Under the pieces are notes generated by a model. It had not been told where the DNA came from. It ran no database searches and saw only the letters and a list, made by a program, of their open reading frames with translations. From assembly GCA_902798545.1 (NCBI GenBank), contig CADBWQ010000019.1, positions 1 to 45,159 of the forward strand: DNA of 45,159 nt. The letters run 5' to 3'. The first letter of the stretch is position 1, and every line of letters starts with the position of its first letter. Positions 38,707 through 45,159 of the stretch are shown piece after piece. This DNA is from Oscillospiraceae bacterium. Lineage in GTDB: Bacteria; Bacillota; Clostridia; Oscillospirales; Oscillospiraceae. The translations under genes and the position numbers were made by a program.

Positions 38707-39408
38707 TCAGGGGTTCTGAATATCCACCAGAGTATAGATCCGACTGCCAAGTCCGATTTCAGCTGCGTGCTCCAATGTGTGAAGACCGTCCAGTTCATTG
38801 ATGCGGGCGAGAAGCGATTCATTCCCCTCTGCCTCCCAGACCAGATCGATACAGGCCTGATCCAGCGCAACCGGATCGGTGGAGGCCAGAATACCGATAT
38901 CATGGATGTCAGGTTCTTCAGGATATCCGTCACAGTCGCAGTCAATCGAGATCCGGTTCATCACATTAATATAGACAATCCGGTCACCAAGATAATCCGC
39001 AATGCCCTTGCCAGCCTCGGCCATGGATTCCAAAAACTCCGTATGGAGCTCATCGTGCCAGTGTGTGTCACTGGTACCGCCGGAGTGGATGCGGACCTTT
39101 CCCATGCTGGATGCGAGGCCGATGGAAATGTTTTTGATTGCGCCGCCGTATCCGGCCATACCATGCCCCTTGAAGTGAGACAGAATGAGATAAGACTCAG
39201 ATTCCGGGAAATGGGTACCGACCAGATCCCCGGTAAGACGAGTGCCCCCGGTTACCGGAATCTCAATGGAGCCGTATTCATCCAGAATCTGGAAGTCCGC
39301 AATGTCAGTAAATCCGTGATCCTCCGCAACCTGATAGTGTTCCGCCGTTGCGGCACGAGATCCCGCATAGGCTGTGTTGCATTCTACGATTGTTCCGTCT
39401 ACTTCCTG
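38707..39408 (-). pseudogene. DUF362-domain protein, 5'-truncated
   Basis: The frame encodes the C-terminal 233 residues of a DUF362 protein, a family of about 300 residues thought to bind an Fe-S cluster or a cofactor. The segments DGTIVECNTAYAG, IEIPVTGGTRLTG, LILSHFKGHGMAGYGGAIKN, ISIGLASSMGKVRIH, DYLGDRIVYINVMNRIS, CDCDGYPEEPDIHDIGILA and DPVALDQACIDLV follow in normal order. The frame has no ATG, GTG or TTG before Met at 39159 and closes at two in-frame stops just after the permease stop. So roughly the first 70-90 residues were lost. It is probably a deletion joined to the permease gene. Confidence 0.7.
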
Positions 39409-39417
39409 TTACCTTGT

Positions 39418-40320
39418 TTAATAAACCAGATTCACGAGAAGTCCCGTTATAAAAGCAAAAGCGAGGGTAAAAACCAGATAGATGATAAAGCGGCGAAGTC
39501 CCATGATGATCTTCACTGCACCGAGATTTGTGATTTTAGTTGCAGGGCCGGTGATCATAAACGCGGCTGCACTGCCGTAGCTCATCCCGTCCCAGAGCCA
39601 CTGCCGCAGCAGAGGAATAGTCCCTCCGCCGCAGGCATAGAGCGGCACACCGATTGTCGCTGCCATCAGGACGCCCCATGCTTTATTCCCGGCAAACAGT
39701 TTTGTCATCAGATCCTGCGGAACATAGCGCTGGAACAGTGCAGAGAGCAGAATGCCGAACAGAAAGTACAGTCCCGTCGCTTTCAGATTACGCCAGACAT
39801 TCAGAAGATAGCGGATCAGCAGATTTGGATGCGTATCGTGGCTTGCATGTTGCTCAAAGCCGGAAAAATCAAAGAAGGTCTTGTCCTTATAGAAAAACCA
39901 GATCAGAAGGCCGGCAGCAAGCCCGCAGAGAAAACAGCTCACAATGCGAATGACCAGCATGACAGGCCCGAGCGCGGCGCTGTAGATGATCAGCTGGGGA
40001 TTCAGCAGAATCGACGCCATCATGAAAGCGGCCAACCAATCCTCCCGCATTCCCTGCCTGGCAAAAGATGCCGCGATCGGGATGGTCCCATACATACAGA
40101 GAGGGGAAGCGATGCCAAGCATGCAGGCCGGAATGATCCCAAGTACGCCCCATTTTTTATTACGCATCCTGCGAAAAAGGTTGTGGATCCCATCCTTAGC
40201 GAACACCGAGATGAAAGAGCCAATGGCAATACCCAACACCCAATACCAGAAAATCTGTGTAAACTGGAGTTCAAAATAGTATCGCAGGTAAATAAACTCT
40301 CTATGAAGAATCTTCAGCAT
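39418..40320 (-). CDS. Permease, DUF318/ArsP-like
   Basis: A 300-residue membrane protein with about eight helices, of the UPF0718/ArsP-like permease family. Key segments are MASILLNPQLIIYSAALG, GVPLYACGGGTIPLLRQWL, GSAAAFMITGPATKITNL and the CMYGTIPIAASFARQGMREDW loop. Members export metal ions or organoarsenicals; the conserved CGGG with a single Cys is present but a thiol or metal ligand set is not clear. I set the start at ATG 40320 with AAGGTGG 10 bases upstream. Its stop lies 10 bases before the truncated DUF362 frame. A near-perfect promoter is upstream. Confidence 0.8.
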   Translation of the reverse strand: MLKILHREFIYLRYYFELQFTQIFWYWVLGIAIGSFISVFAKDGIHNLFRRMRNKKWGVLGIIPACMLGIASPLCMYGTIPIAASFARQGMREDWLAAFMMASILLNPQLIIYSAALGPVMLVIRIVSCFLCGLAAGLLIWFFYKDKTFFDFSGFEQHASHDTHPNLLIRYLLNVWRNLKATGLYFLFGILLSALFQRYVPQDLMTKLFAGNKAWGVLMAATIGVPLYACGGGTIPLLRQWLWDGMSYGSAAAFMITGPATKITNLGAVKIIMGLRRFIIYLVFTLAFAFITGLLVNLVY

Positions 40321-40369
40321 TTGCCGGTTACCACCTTTTCCCACAGGAGATGCCCGATTATTAATAATT

Positions 40370-40398
40370 ATTATATCATACTAACTCTGCTTTCTCAA
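40370..40398 (-). promoter_or_regulatory. Strong promoter of the permease gene
   Basis: On the minus strand TTGAGA (40393-40398), 17 bases, TATAAT (40370-40375). The leader to 40320 is about 45 bases. The AT-rich remainder of 40399-40571 shows no gene. Confidence 0.75.
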
Positions 40399-40571
40399 TA
40401 CTCGCTCATGCCCGCTATTTACACTTCTCTTAGTTAACGATTATCTGCATTTTTTAATTATTTGCCGGCGGCACCGATGCCTGGGAAAGGAGTTCCTCCG
40501 GCGTACCGCATCGGTGGTGACACAAGTATATAGCGTCTGCCGCCACTGTTTTATCATAGAGGTTGGGATTC

Positions 40572-41273
40572 TCAGATTTCAAAGTTATCCCAGCTGCGGT
40601 GCATATACGTCTCGAGAGCGATGGGAATACCAATGTAATTGGGATCCAGCCCCTCATCCTGCAAAAACTCCTGCAGGAATTCCTTGCGTCCGGTGGTATG
40701 AACGACGGGAATACCGCTCATCTCGCTGGCGGCTTTGACAATCGGGTAGCCGTCGCGCAGATCCGCGGCGCTGGCCCAGGCCTGGAGATTGGAGTTGTTG
40801 ATGAAACCGGTGACGGTCTGACGGGCAAAGCCCTCCATGTCGGCCTTTAGCTTCAAAATCTTCTCCGGCGTCTCAGACATAGGACGGCGGACATTGATGA
40901 TATCATAGACCTCCAGCTGTCCGGGTTCCAGGGCGGCAAAGTCCATGTGGTATCGGGCCAGAGACAGGGCGCCGGCAGGGTCACCGCCGACGTCAAAAAT
41001 GACAAGATCCCAGTCCTGCGCGAAGGCGGAACCGACAGCCGCAGGCATGTTGGTCTGGGTGATGCCGGCGCCGACAAAGGTGGGGGAGACAAGGTTGATG
41101 TTGCTCTCTTCCAGGAGTTTCACATGATCCGACATACGGAAATAGTCGTTGATGCGGTCGAGGTCGATAACCTGGACCCGCTTCCCCTCGGCAGCTGCCA
41201 TGACAGCCATGTTCAGGGCAATCTCCGTCTTGCCGGAGCCGTAGTTTCCGATGAGAATGATAACTTTCTTCAT
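40572..41273 (-). CDS. P-loop ATPase, MinD/CobQ/ParA-like
   Basis: A 233-residue SIMIBI-type P-loop protein. Walker A is GNYGSGKT (9-16), the switch I region is in VIDLDRINDYFRMSDHV and Walker B is VIFDVGGDPAGALSL. The C-terminus (FLQDEGLDPNYIGIPIALETYMHRSWDNFEI) has no other known domain. Such proteins load cofactors or metals on a partner, or work in cell position; the partner is not visible here. I set the start at ATG 41273 with AGGAGG 6 bases upstream; a longer frame would use codons from the ggt gene region and is unsupported. Function unknown. Confidence 0.85.
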   Translation of the reverse strand: MKKVIILIGNYGSGKTEIALNMAVMAAAEGKRVQVIDLDRINDYFRMSDHVKLLEESNINLVSPTFVGAGITQTNMPAAVGSAFAQDWDLVIFDVGGDPAGALSLARYHMDFAALEPGQLEVYDIINVRRPMSETPEKILKLKADMEGFARQTVTGFINNSNLQAWASAADLRDGYPIVKAASEMSGIPVVHTTGRKEFLQEFLQDEGLDPNYIGIPIALETYMHRSWDNFEI

Positions 41274-41427
41274 ATGTGCCTCCTGCCCCACCCAAGCGAT
41301 GGGACAATTCTTTTTCCTACCGTATAGTTTATCACATTCCGTCAGAGCGGGCAAGATGAAGGTCTGTTCCCGTGAGAATACCCACAGTATCCGACGGAAC
41401 GGCGGACAAAGGCAGCGGAGCTTTTTC

Positions 41428-41456
41428 TTGACAACAGGGCCCATACCGTATAGCAT
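41428..41456 (+). promoter_or_regulatory. Promoter of the gamma-glutamyltransferase gene
   Basis: A perfect TTGACA (41428-41433), 17 bases, TAGCAT (41451-41456). The 10-base element TACCGTATAG, which overlaps the -10 (41444-41453), also occurs at 41318-41327 in the same intergenic space, as a direct repeat. Confidence 0.65.
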
Positions 41457-41486
41457 AAAAATGATTCCAGACAGGAGGAGAGACCT

Positions 41487-43139
41487 ATGATAAGCTACGA
41501 CCCCTATGAGTATCGCTTTCCGTCCCGGCGGAGAGACCTGTACGCCGCAAATGCCATGGTGGCCTCTTCGCACCCGCTGGCAACCGCAGCCGGAATCCGT
41601 ATGCTGGAAAAAGGCGGCAACGCCATTGACGCATGTGTGGCCGTGGCCATTGCCTTGCCGGTGGTGGAGCCGGCAGCGACAACTTTCGGCAGTGACAATT
41701 TTGCCATCATCTGGTCCGGAGGGAAGCTCCATGGGATGAGCAGCTCGGGCTTTTCACCTTGGGAACTGACAAGGGATTATCTTTGCTCACGAGCGTATTC
41801 CGGCAGAATCCCCGCCGGCGGTTGGGACAGCACGACGCTCCCGGGATGTTCAGCAGGGTGGATCCGCCTTCTGAAAGACTTTGGCACAATGTCTCTTGCA
41901 GAAGTGGCCCAGCCAGCCATAGAGCTGGCGGAGGAGGGACACCCCATTACGCCGTATGTGCAGGGCAGCTTTCAGACCTGGCGCGACAGGCTGACACCGG
42001 GACTTACAGAGAGTGAGGCCCGTTTTTTCAACAATGAATTCTTCCCGGGCGGTACTGCTCCGGCCCCCGGACAGATGGTAAAACATCCGGCGATGGCCTC
42101 CTTCCTGAGGGAGATCATAGAGACAGACGGAGCGTCCCTCTATGAAGGCGGACGCATCGCCCAGGCGATCCTCCGTGAATCGAAGAAGGGCGGCGGCCGC
42201 TGGAGCGAAAAAGACTTTCAGGGCTTTACGCCGGTTACACATGACCCCCTGCGGGTGTCATACCACGGGTATGAGGTCTGTGAGCTCCCGCCGAACGGCC
42301 AGGGCATCACGGCATTGATGGCGCTGAATCTGCTGGACGCGTATTCCTTTTCACCGGAAGACTTCGGAAAACCGGAGACCGCGCATCTGCAGATGGAGGC
42401 CATCAAGCTCGCCTTCGCGGACAGTCTAAAGTATGTTGGCGATCCCGATTACATGAATGAGGTCAGCTGCCGGATGCTTCTGAACCCGGATTATGCAGAA
42501 CTGCGCCGCCGCCTGATCCGGCCGGACCGGGCGCAGTACTATCACGCCGGAAACCCGCCCCGATGCGACACCTGTTACTTCTGCGCGGCGGATACCCAGG
42601 GCAATATGATCTCCATGATCCAGTCCTGCTATAACCCTTTCGGCTCGGCAGTTGTCATTCCCGAGTACGGGCTGGTGCTGCAGTCCCGCGGTGCTACCTT
42701 CACGCTGGAGGAAGGACACGTCAACCAGGCCGGCCCGCACAAGCGTCCGTATCAGACGATTATTCCCGGCTTCCTCATGAAAGACGGACGCCCGGTGGGG
42801 CCTTTCGGGGTCATGGGCGGCTTCATGCAGCCGCAGGGGCACCTTCAGGTTGCCATGAACATGATCGACTTTCACATGAGCCCCCAGAACGCCCTGGATG
42901 CGCCCCGCTTCTGTTGGAGCAGCGGGCTGGACTTTGATCTGGAGTCGCACTATCCGGAGAAGACAGTCGCGGCCCTCCGCGAGAAGGGGCATCGGATTAC
43001 GGTGCAGGATGCGTTTTCCGGCTGTTACAACGACAGACCCTTCGGCAGAGGACAGATTATCCGGTATACGGACGAGAGCGGCCGGGTTCTGGTCGGAGGC
43101 ACGGATCCGCGGGGCGACGGCTGCATCATGGGATTATAA
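41487..43139 (+). CDS. ggt: Gamma-glutamyltransferase family protein
   Basis: A 550-residue N-terminal nucleophile hydrolase of the GGT family. Recognisable parts are AMVASSHPLATAAGIRMLEKGGNAIDACVA (27-55), the nucleophile Thr362 at DTCYFCAADTQGNMISM, and RPYQTIIPGFLMKDG with the GGFMQPQGH substrate segment near 450-470. The chain would be cut between residues 361 and 362. There is no signal peptide, so it stays in the cytoplasm, unlike E. coli GGT; it may act on gamma-glutamyl or related amides rather than glutathione. AGGAGGAG lies 6 bases before the ATG. A terminator begins at its stop codon. Confidence 0.85.
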   Translation: MISYDPYEYRFPSRRRDLYAANAMVASSHPLATAAGIRMLEKGGNAIDACVAVAIALPVVEPAATTFGSDNFAIIWSGGKLHGMSSSGFSPWELTRDYLCSRAYSGRIPAGGWDSTTLPGCSAGWIRLLKDFGTMSLAEVAQPAIELAEEGHPITPYVQGSFQTWRDRLTPGLTESEARFFNNEFFPGGTAPAPGQMVKHPAMASFLREIIETDGASLYEGGRIAQAILRESKKGGGRWSEKDFQGFTPVTHDPLRVSYHGYEVCELPPNGQGITALMALNLLDAYSFSPEDFGKPETAHLQMEAIKLAFADSLKYVGDPDYMNEVSCRMLLNPDYAELRRRLIRPDRAQYYHAGNPPRCDTCYFCAADTQGNMISMIQSCYNPFGSAVVIPEYGLVLQSRGATFTLEEGHVNQAGPHKRPYQTIIPGFLMKDGRPVGPFGVMGGFMQPQGHLQVAMNMIDFHMSPQNALDAPRFCWSSGLDFDLESHYPEKTVAALREKGHRITVQDAFSGCYNDRPFGRGQIIRYTDESGRVLVGGTDPRGDGCIMGL

Positions 43140-43186
43140 ACACAGGGGCGAAGGATCCATCGTTTCGGGTTCTTCGTCCCTGTGTT
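43139..43186. terminator. 15-bp terminator overlapping the ggt stop
   Basis: AACACAGGGGCGAAG (43139-43153) pairs with 43172-43186 with one G-U, and ATAATT follows. It ends the ggt gene; the LacI gene lies 40 bases beyond on the other strand. Confidence 0.8.
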
Positions 43187-43226
43187 ATAATTGGTGTGAT
43201 ATCCGTATGACAGGTGTATCCTGGTT

Positions 43227-44246
43227 CTACTTCACAAGTTCGGGCATGGAATCTCGATAGACATAGCGCGGCGCGATCGTTGTTACGGTATCACCGTCCT
43301 CGTGGTGATTGATGATCCCCAGAAGAAGCTTCAATCCCTGCTCAAAGACCTCCTGCATTCTGAGGTCTATGGTCGTGACCGACGGCGTCATGAAGCGGCA
43401 GAAGGAGTCTGGGCCGCTATTCGCCGTAAAAAGATAGATCTCCTCACCGACCCGGATGCCTGCTTCGTTCATAGCGGTCAGCAAGCCGCGGGAGACGCTC
43501 TCATTGTTGCAATAGAGCACTTTCTTCATTTGACCCTTCTGGATCAGGCTGCGGCCGAGCTCATAGCCGTCTTCTGAGGAGCCCTCGCACATGTACTGGC
43601 TCTCGCTCAATTCCAGACCGAGTTCTTCGGCCCGCTTTGTGAAGGCGGTGCGGCGCAGGTTTGTCGCAACGTGAAAACGGCTGTCCCAGACCGTACAGAC
43701 GGACTGCCCGCCGCGTCGAAAAGCGAGCTCACAGGCAAGCCGCCCGGCTGCCTCGTGGTCGATGCTGACGCTGGGGAAGCCCGCATAACGGCGATTGGCC
43801 AGCACGACGGGTACCAGGCGCGGCCGCCCGGCCACGTGGGCCAGGTCCTCCATAGAGGCACCGGCGAGGATCACACCATTAAAGCCAACCGGGGACATTT
43901 TATCCCAGACGTCGGAGAGCTTCCCCGGGGTGAAGAAATGGACGCTGACCTCAATCTCCTCCGTATAAAGATGAGAGACAGTCTTGACGGCGTGCATGGC
44001 CGAGACCAAGGACTGCTCAAAATAAAACTCCGGCCAAAAAGCGGCGATTCGGATGGTGCTGCTCGCCGGAGACTTGAGTTGTCGGGCGGTGACATTCGGC
44101 CGGTAGTTCAGGCGCTGAGCCACGGCCAGAATCCGCTCCTGCGTGGGCCTGGAGATACGCTTTTCCTCTCCGCGGCCGTTCAGAACGTATGAAACCGTGG
44201 CGGCGGAAGTCTCGCTGAGTTTGGCAATATCGTAAATTGTAGACAT
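43227..44246 (-). CDS. LacI-family transcriptional regulator
   Basis: A 339-residue repressor with the LacI helix-turn-helix MSTIYDIAKLSETSAATVSYVLNG and hinge LNYRPNVTARQLK in the first 60 residues, followed by a periplasmic-binding-like effector domain with conserved segments GVILAGAS, VVLANRRYAGFPSVSIDHEAAGRLA and the end DPLRMQEVFEQGLKLLLGI-like motif IDLRMQEVFEQGLKLL. It binds DNA until a sugar or other small ligand releases it. GAGG stands 8 bases before ATG 44246. It lies between the ggt gene and a TRAP permease fragment, so the target could be either or a distant operon; its own start region has repeats that suggest autoregulation. Confidence 0.9.
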   Translation of the reverse strand: MSTIYDIAKLSETSAATVSYVLNGRGEEKRISRPTQERILAVAQRLNYRPNVTARQLKSPASSTIRIAAFWPEFYFEQSLVSAMHAVKTVSHLYTEEIEVSVHFFTPGKLSDVWDKMSPVGFNGVILAGASMEDLAHVAGRPRLVPVVLANRRYAGFPSVSIDHEAAGRLACELAFRRGGQSVCTVWDSRFHVATNLRRTAFTKRAEELGLELSESQYMCEGSSEDGYELGRSLIQKGQMKKVLYCNNESVSRGLLTAMNEAGIRVGEEIYLFTANSGPDSFCRFMTPSVTTIDLRMQEVFEQGLKLLLGIINHHEDGDTVTTIAPRYVYRDSMPELVK

Positions 44247-44267
44247 GTCATTATCCTCATGTAGGTG

Positions 44268-44317
44268 TGCTTAACTTGCTTAACAAGAATTATAACGGAC
44301 CATGGTTGAAAAGTAAA
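44268..44317 (-). promoter_or_regulatory. Promoter with tandem repeats, LacI regulator gene
   Basis: On the minus strand TTTACT (44312-44317), 17 bases, TATAAT (44289-44294). TGCTTAAC occurs twice in direct tandem (44268-44275 and 44277-44284, separated by one base), covering the start site of transcription. This is a natural autoregulatory operator position. Confidence 0.6.
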
Positions 44318-44356
44318 GGCTCAGACGGAGAATAATCGATTGAGCAAGCTTTTTAA

Positions 44357-44386
44357 AAGACGGCCGCTGGAAACAGCGGCCGTTTT
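44357..44386 (-). terminator. GC-rich terminator of the TRAP permease gene
   Basis: CGGCCGCTG (44361-44369) pairs with CAGCGGCCG (44374-44382), extended by A-T, G-U and A-T pairs; loop GAAA. On the minus strand CTTTTAAAAAG follows. It ends the dctM gene. Confidence 0.85.
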
Positions 44387-44410
44387 GTGCTGTGAGTATC
44401 GATTTCAGAA

Positions 44411-44983
44411 TCAGCCGACCATGTTGGGCAGCCACATGTAGATACCCGGGAAGATGCACATGATGACAATGATGACATAGCCCAGGGCCAGGAAGGGCAG
44501 GCTCTGCTTGGTGACAGAACCGAAGCTCTCGCCGGAGAGGCCGGCTGCGATGAAATTGTAGGTGGCGAAGGGCGGGGTCAGACCGCCGTAGCAGCAGGCG
44601 ACCAGCATGATCGTTCCGAATTCCATGGCGCTGATGCCATGGGCATTCGCGGTCTCAAGCAGCAGCGGAGTCAGGATCAGAATCGTCGCGTTCTGGTTCA
44701 GGAACATGCCGAAGAGGAGCAGAGCCACGTTATAGAGGATCAGGAAGGTCCATTTGCTGTGCACATGGGCCAGCATCCAGTCGGTCAGAGCCTGGGAGAC
44801 GCCGCACATGGTGATGACACGGCCGGCACAGAGGGACAGCGCGATCAGCAGGCCGATGGACGTGGTCTGGATGGTGGAGTCATCGAGGATCTGCTTGAAG
44901 GTCTTGCCCTGCTTCTTGTTCTTATAGTACTTGATGAAGTAGAAGATCGTGCCATAGACCACACAGACCGCACCGGCTTCGGT
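44411..44983 (-). CDS. dctM: TRAP transporter large permease (DctM), C-terminal part
   Basis: This is the last 191 codons of a TRAP large permease, with about five membrane helices. TEAGAVCVVYG (just after the break) is the conserved start of the second half, and FLNQNATILILTPLLLETANAHGISAMEFGTIMLVACCYGGLTPP contains the ILTP and GGLTPP motifs of the DctM fold (only parts are quoted here, in pieces). The reading frame loses all homology upstream of about 44,983, where the plus strand carries a different gene; the N-terminal half is missing. TRAP systems import organic acids using a sodium or proton gradient. Confidence 0.85.
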   Translation of the reverse strand, partial: TEAGAVCVVYGTIFYFIKYYKNKKQGKTFKQILDDSTIQTTSIGLLIALSLCAGRVITMCGVSQALTDWMLAHVHSKWTFLILYNVALLLFGMFLNQNATILILTPLLLETANAHGISAMEFGTIMLVACCYGGLTPPFATYNFIAAGLSGESFGSVTKQSLPFLALGYVIIVIMCIFPGIYMWLPNMVG

Positions 44984-44984
44984 C

Positions 44985-45149
44985 AAGGTCGCCGTGGGCC
45001 AGGCTGTCAAGGCCGGTCAGGTCCTTGTCATCATCGAGGCCATGAAGATGGAGAACGAGATCGCCGCCCCCTGTGACGGCGTCGTGAAGCAGATTGTCGC
45101 CTCCAAGGGCGCTGTTGTTGCCACCGGCGATGCGCTGCTCGTGATCTGA
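44985..45149 (+). CDS. Biotin carrier domain of a carboxylase/decarboxylase, C-terminal part
   Basis: The plus strand at the end encodes KVAVGQAVKAGQVLVIIEAMKMENEI followed by AAPCDGVVKQIVASKGAVVATGDALLVI and a TGA stop. This is the end of a biotinyl domain, with the biotin-accepting Lys in AMKM at 45045-45047. It fits the gamma or carrier subunit of sodium-pumping decarboxylases (glutaconyl-CoA, oxaloacetate or methylmalonyl-CoA) or a biotin carboxylase carrier. The N-terminal part and start are missing because of the break at about 44,984. Such a gene would not normally run into dctM from the opposite side in this way. Confidence 0.85.
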   Translation, partial: KVAVGQAVKAGQVLVIIEAMKMENEIAAPCDGVVKQIVASKGAVVATGDALLVI

Positions 45150-45159
45150 GGAGCTGCCG

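Noticed and set aside
38671-40437. 588-codon plus-strand frame over the DUF362 and permease region
   Set aside because: Covers two recognisable minus-strand genes, has no start support and shows no protein signal.
42568-42580. Loss of the catalytic Thr in the gamma-glutamyltransferase
   Set aside because: On a first alignment Cys seemed to replace the nucleophile, but aligning TCYFCAAD with E. coli TTHYSVVD keeps Thr362 in the correct place.
44984-45010. Extension of the dctM frame to a TTG at 45010
   Set aside because: Those codons are antisense to the biotin-carrier gene and have no similarity to DctM; the true N-terminal half is missing.
1-45159. CRISPR array, prophage, transposase, rRNA or tRNA gene
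   Set aside because: No regularly spaced repeat set, integrase, transposase or structural RNA pattern was seen on either strand.

Overview
The window looks like a chromosomal piece from an anaerobic gut-type Firmicute of the class Clostridia (Oscillospirales or Lachnospirales-like). This rests on strong AGGAGG ribosome binding sites, sigma-A type promoters (several with an extended TGn -10), many perfect intrinsic terminators, moderately high GC with AT-rich intergenic spacers, and gene content such as a Desulfovibrio-type aldehyde oxidoreductase set, an FMN-binding secreted protein, C-GCxxG-C-C and DUF6485 proteins. No rRNA, tRNA, CRISPR array, transposase or prophage was found; the assignment to a genus is not possible from sequence reading alone.

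Layout. 1-4.4 kb: end of a cysteine synthase gene, a B3/B4-domain protein, a 0.6 kb non-coding gap that ends in a strongly folded RNA-like leader, then two overlapping PLP aminotransferase genes and a small cysteine-rich protein. 4.5-8.8 kb (minus strand): flavodoxin, EamA-type exporter, metallophosphoesterase, and a Tat-exported FAD oxidoreductase of the fumarate-reductase flavoprotein family. 9-16.6 kb (plus strand): a small protein with a Cys/His tail, a two-[2Fe-2S] molybdopterin aldehyde oxidoreductase (Mop type, 918 aa) and four accessory genes: a large multi-Fe-S redox protein, a rubredoxin-like protein, a C-GCxxG-C-C protein and an acyl-adenylate (CoA ligase) family protein. This set matches the DVU_1553 to DVU_1559 neighbourhood known from Desulfovibrio and clostridia and is the most coherent system in the window.

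16.7-25 kb (minus strand): a sugar uptake and entry unit, in transcription order isomerase (L-fucose/L-arabinose isomerase family), YtfQ-type binding protein, YtfR-type ATPase, YtfT and YjfF-type permeases and an FGGY kinase. It has its own promoters, an attenuator pair after the binding protein and hairpins between cistrons. 25-33.4 kb: a patchwork of single-gene units (small basic protein, lipoprotein, cupin, SLC13 permease, sugar acetyltransferase, secreted FMN-binding protein with a PNPOx-like domain, PQ-loop-like membrane protein, aminotransferase, PhzF-like enzyme). 33.5-41.3 kb: HxlR regulator with flavin reductase, a 5'-truncated flavodoxin-family pseudogene, a double-glycine leader peptide, two GNAT acetyltransferases, YgjV, HU, a tail-anchored protein, a 5'-truncated DUF362 gene, a permease and a P-loop ATPase. 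41.4-45.2 kb: gamma-glutamyltransferase, LacI-family regulator, and the 3' half of a TRAP large permease.

At about 44,984 the TRAP permease stops in mid-gene and the plus strand turns into the biotin-carrier end of a decarboxylase or carboxylase subunit. This is either a recent rearrangement or, more probably, an assembly chimera, and should be resolved before the last 200 bases are used.
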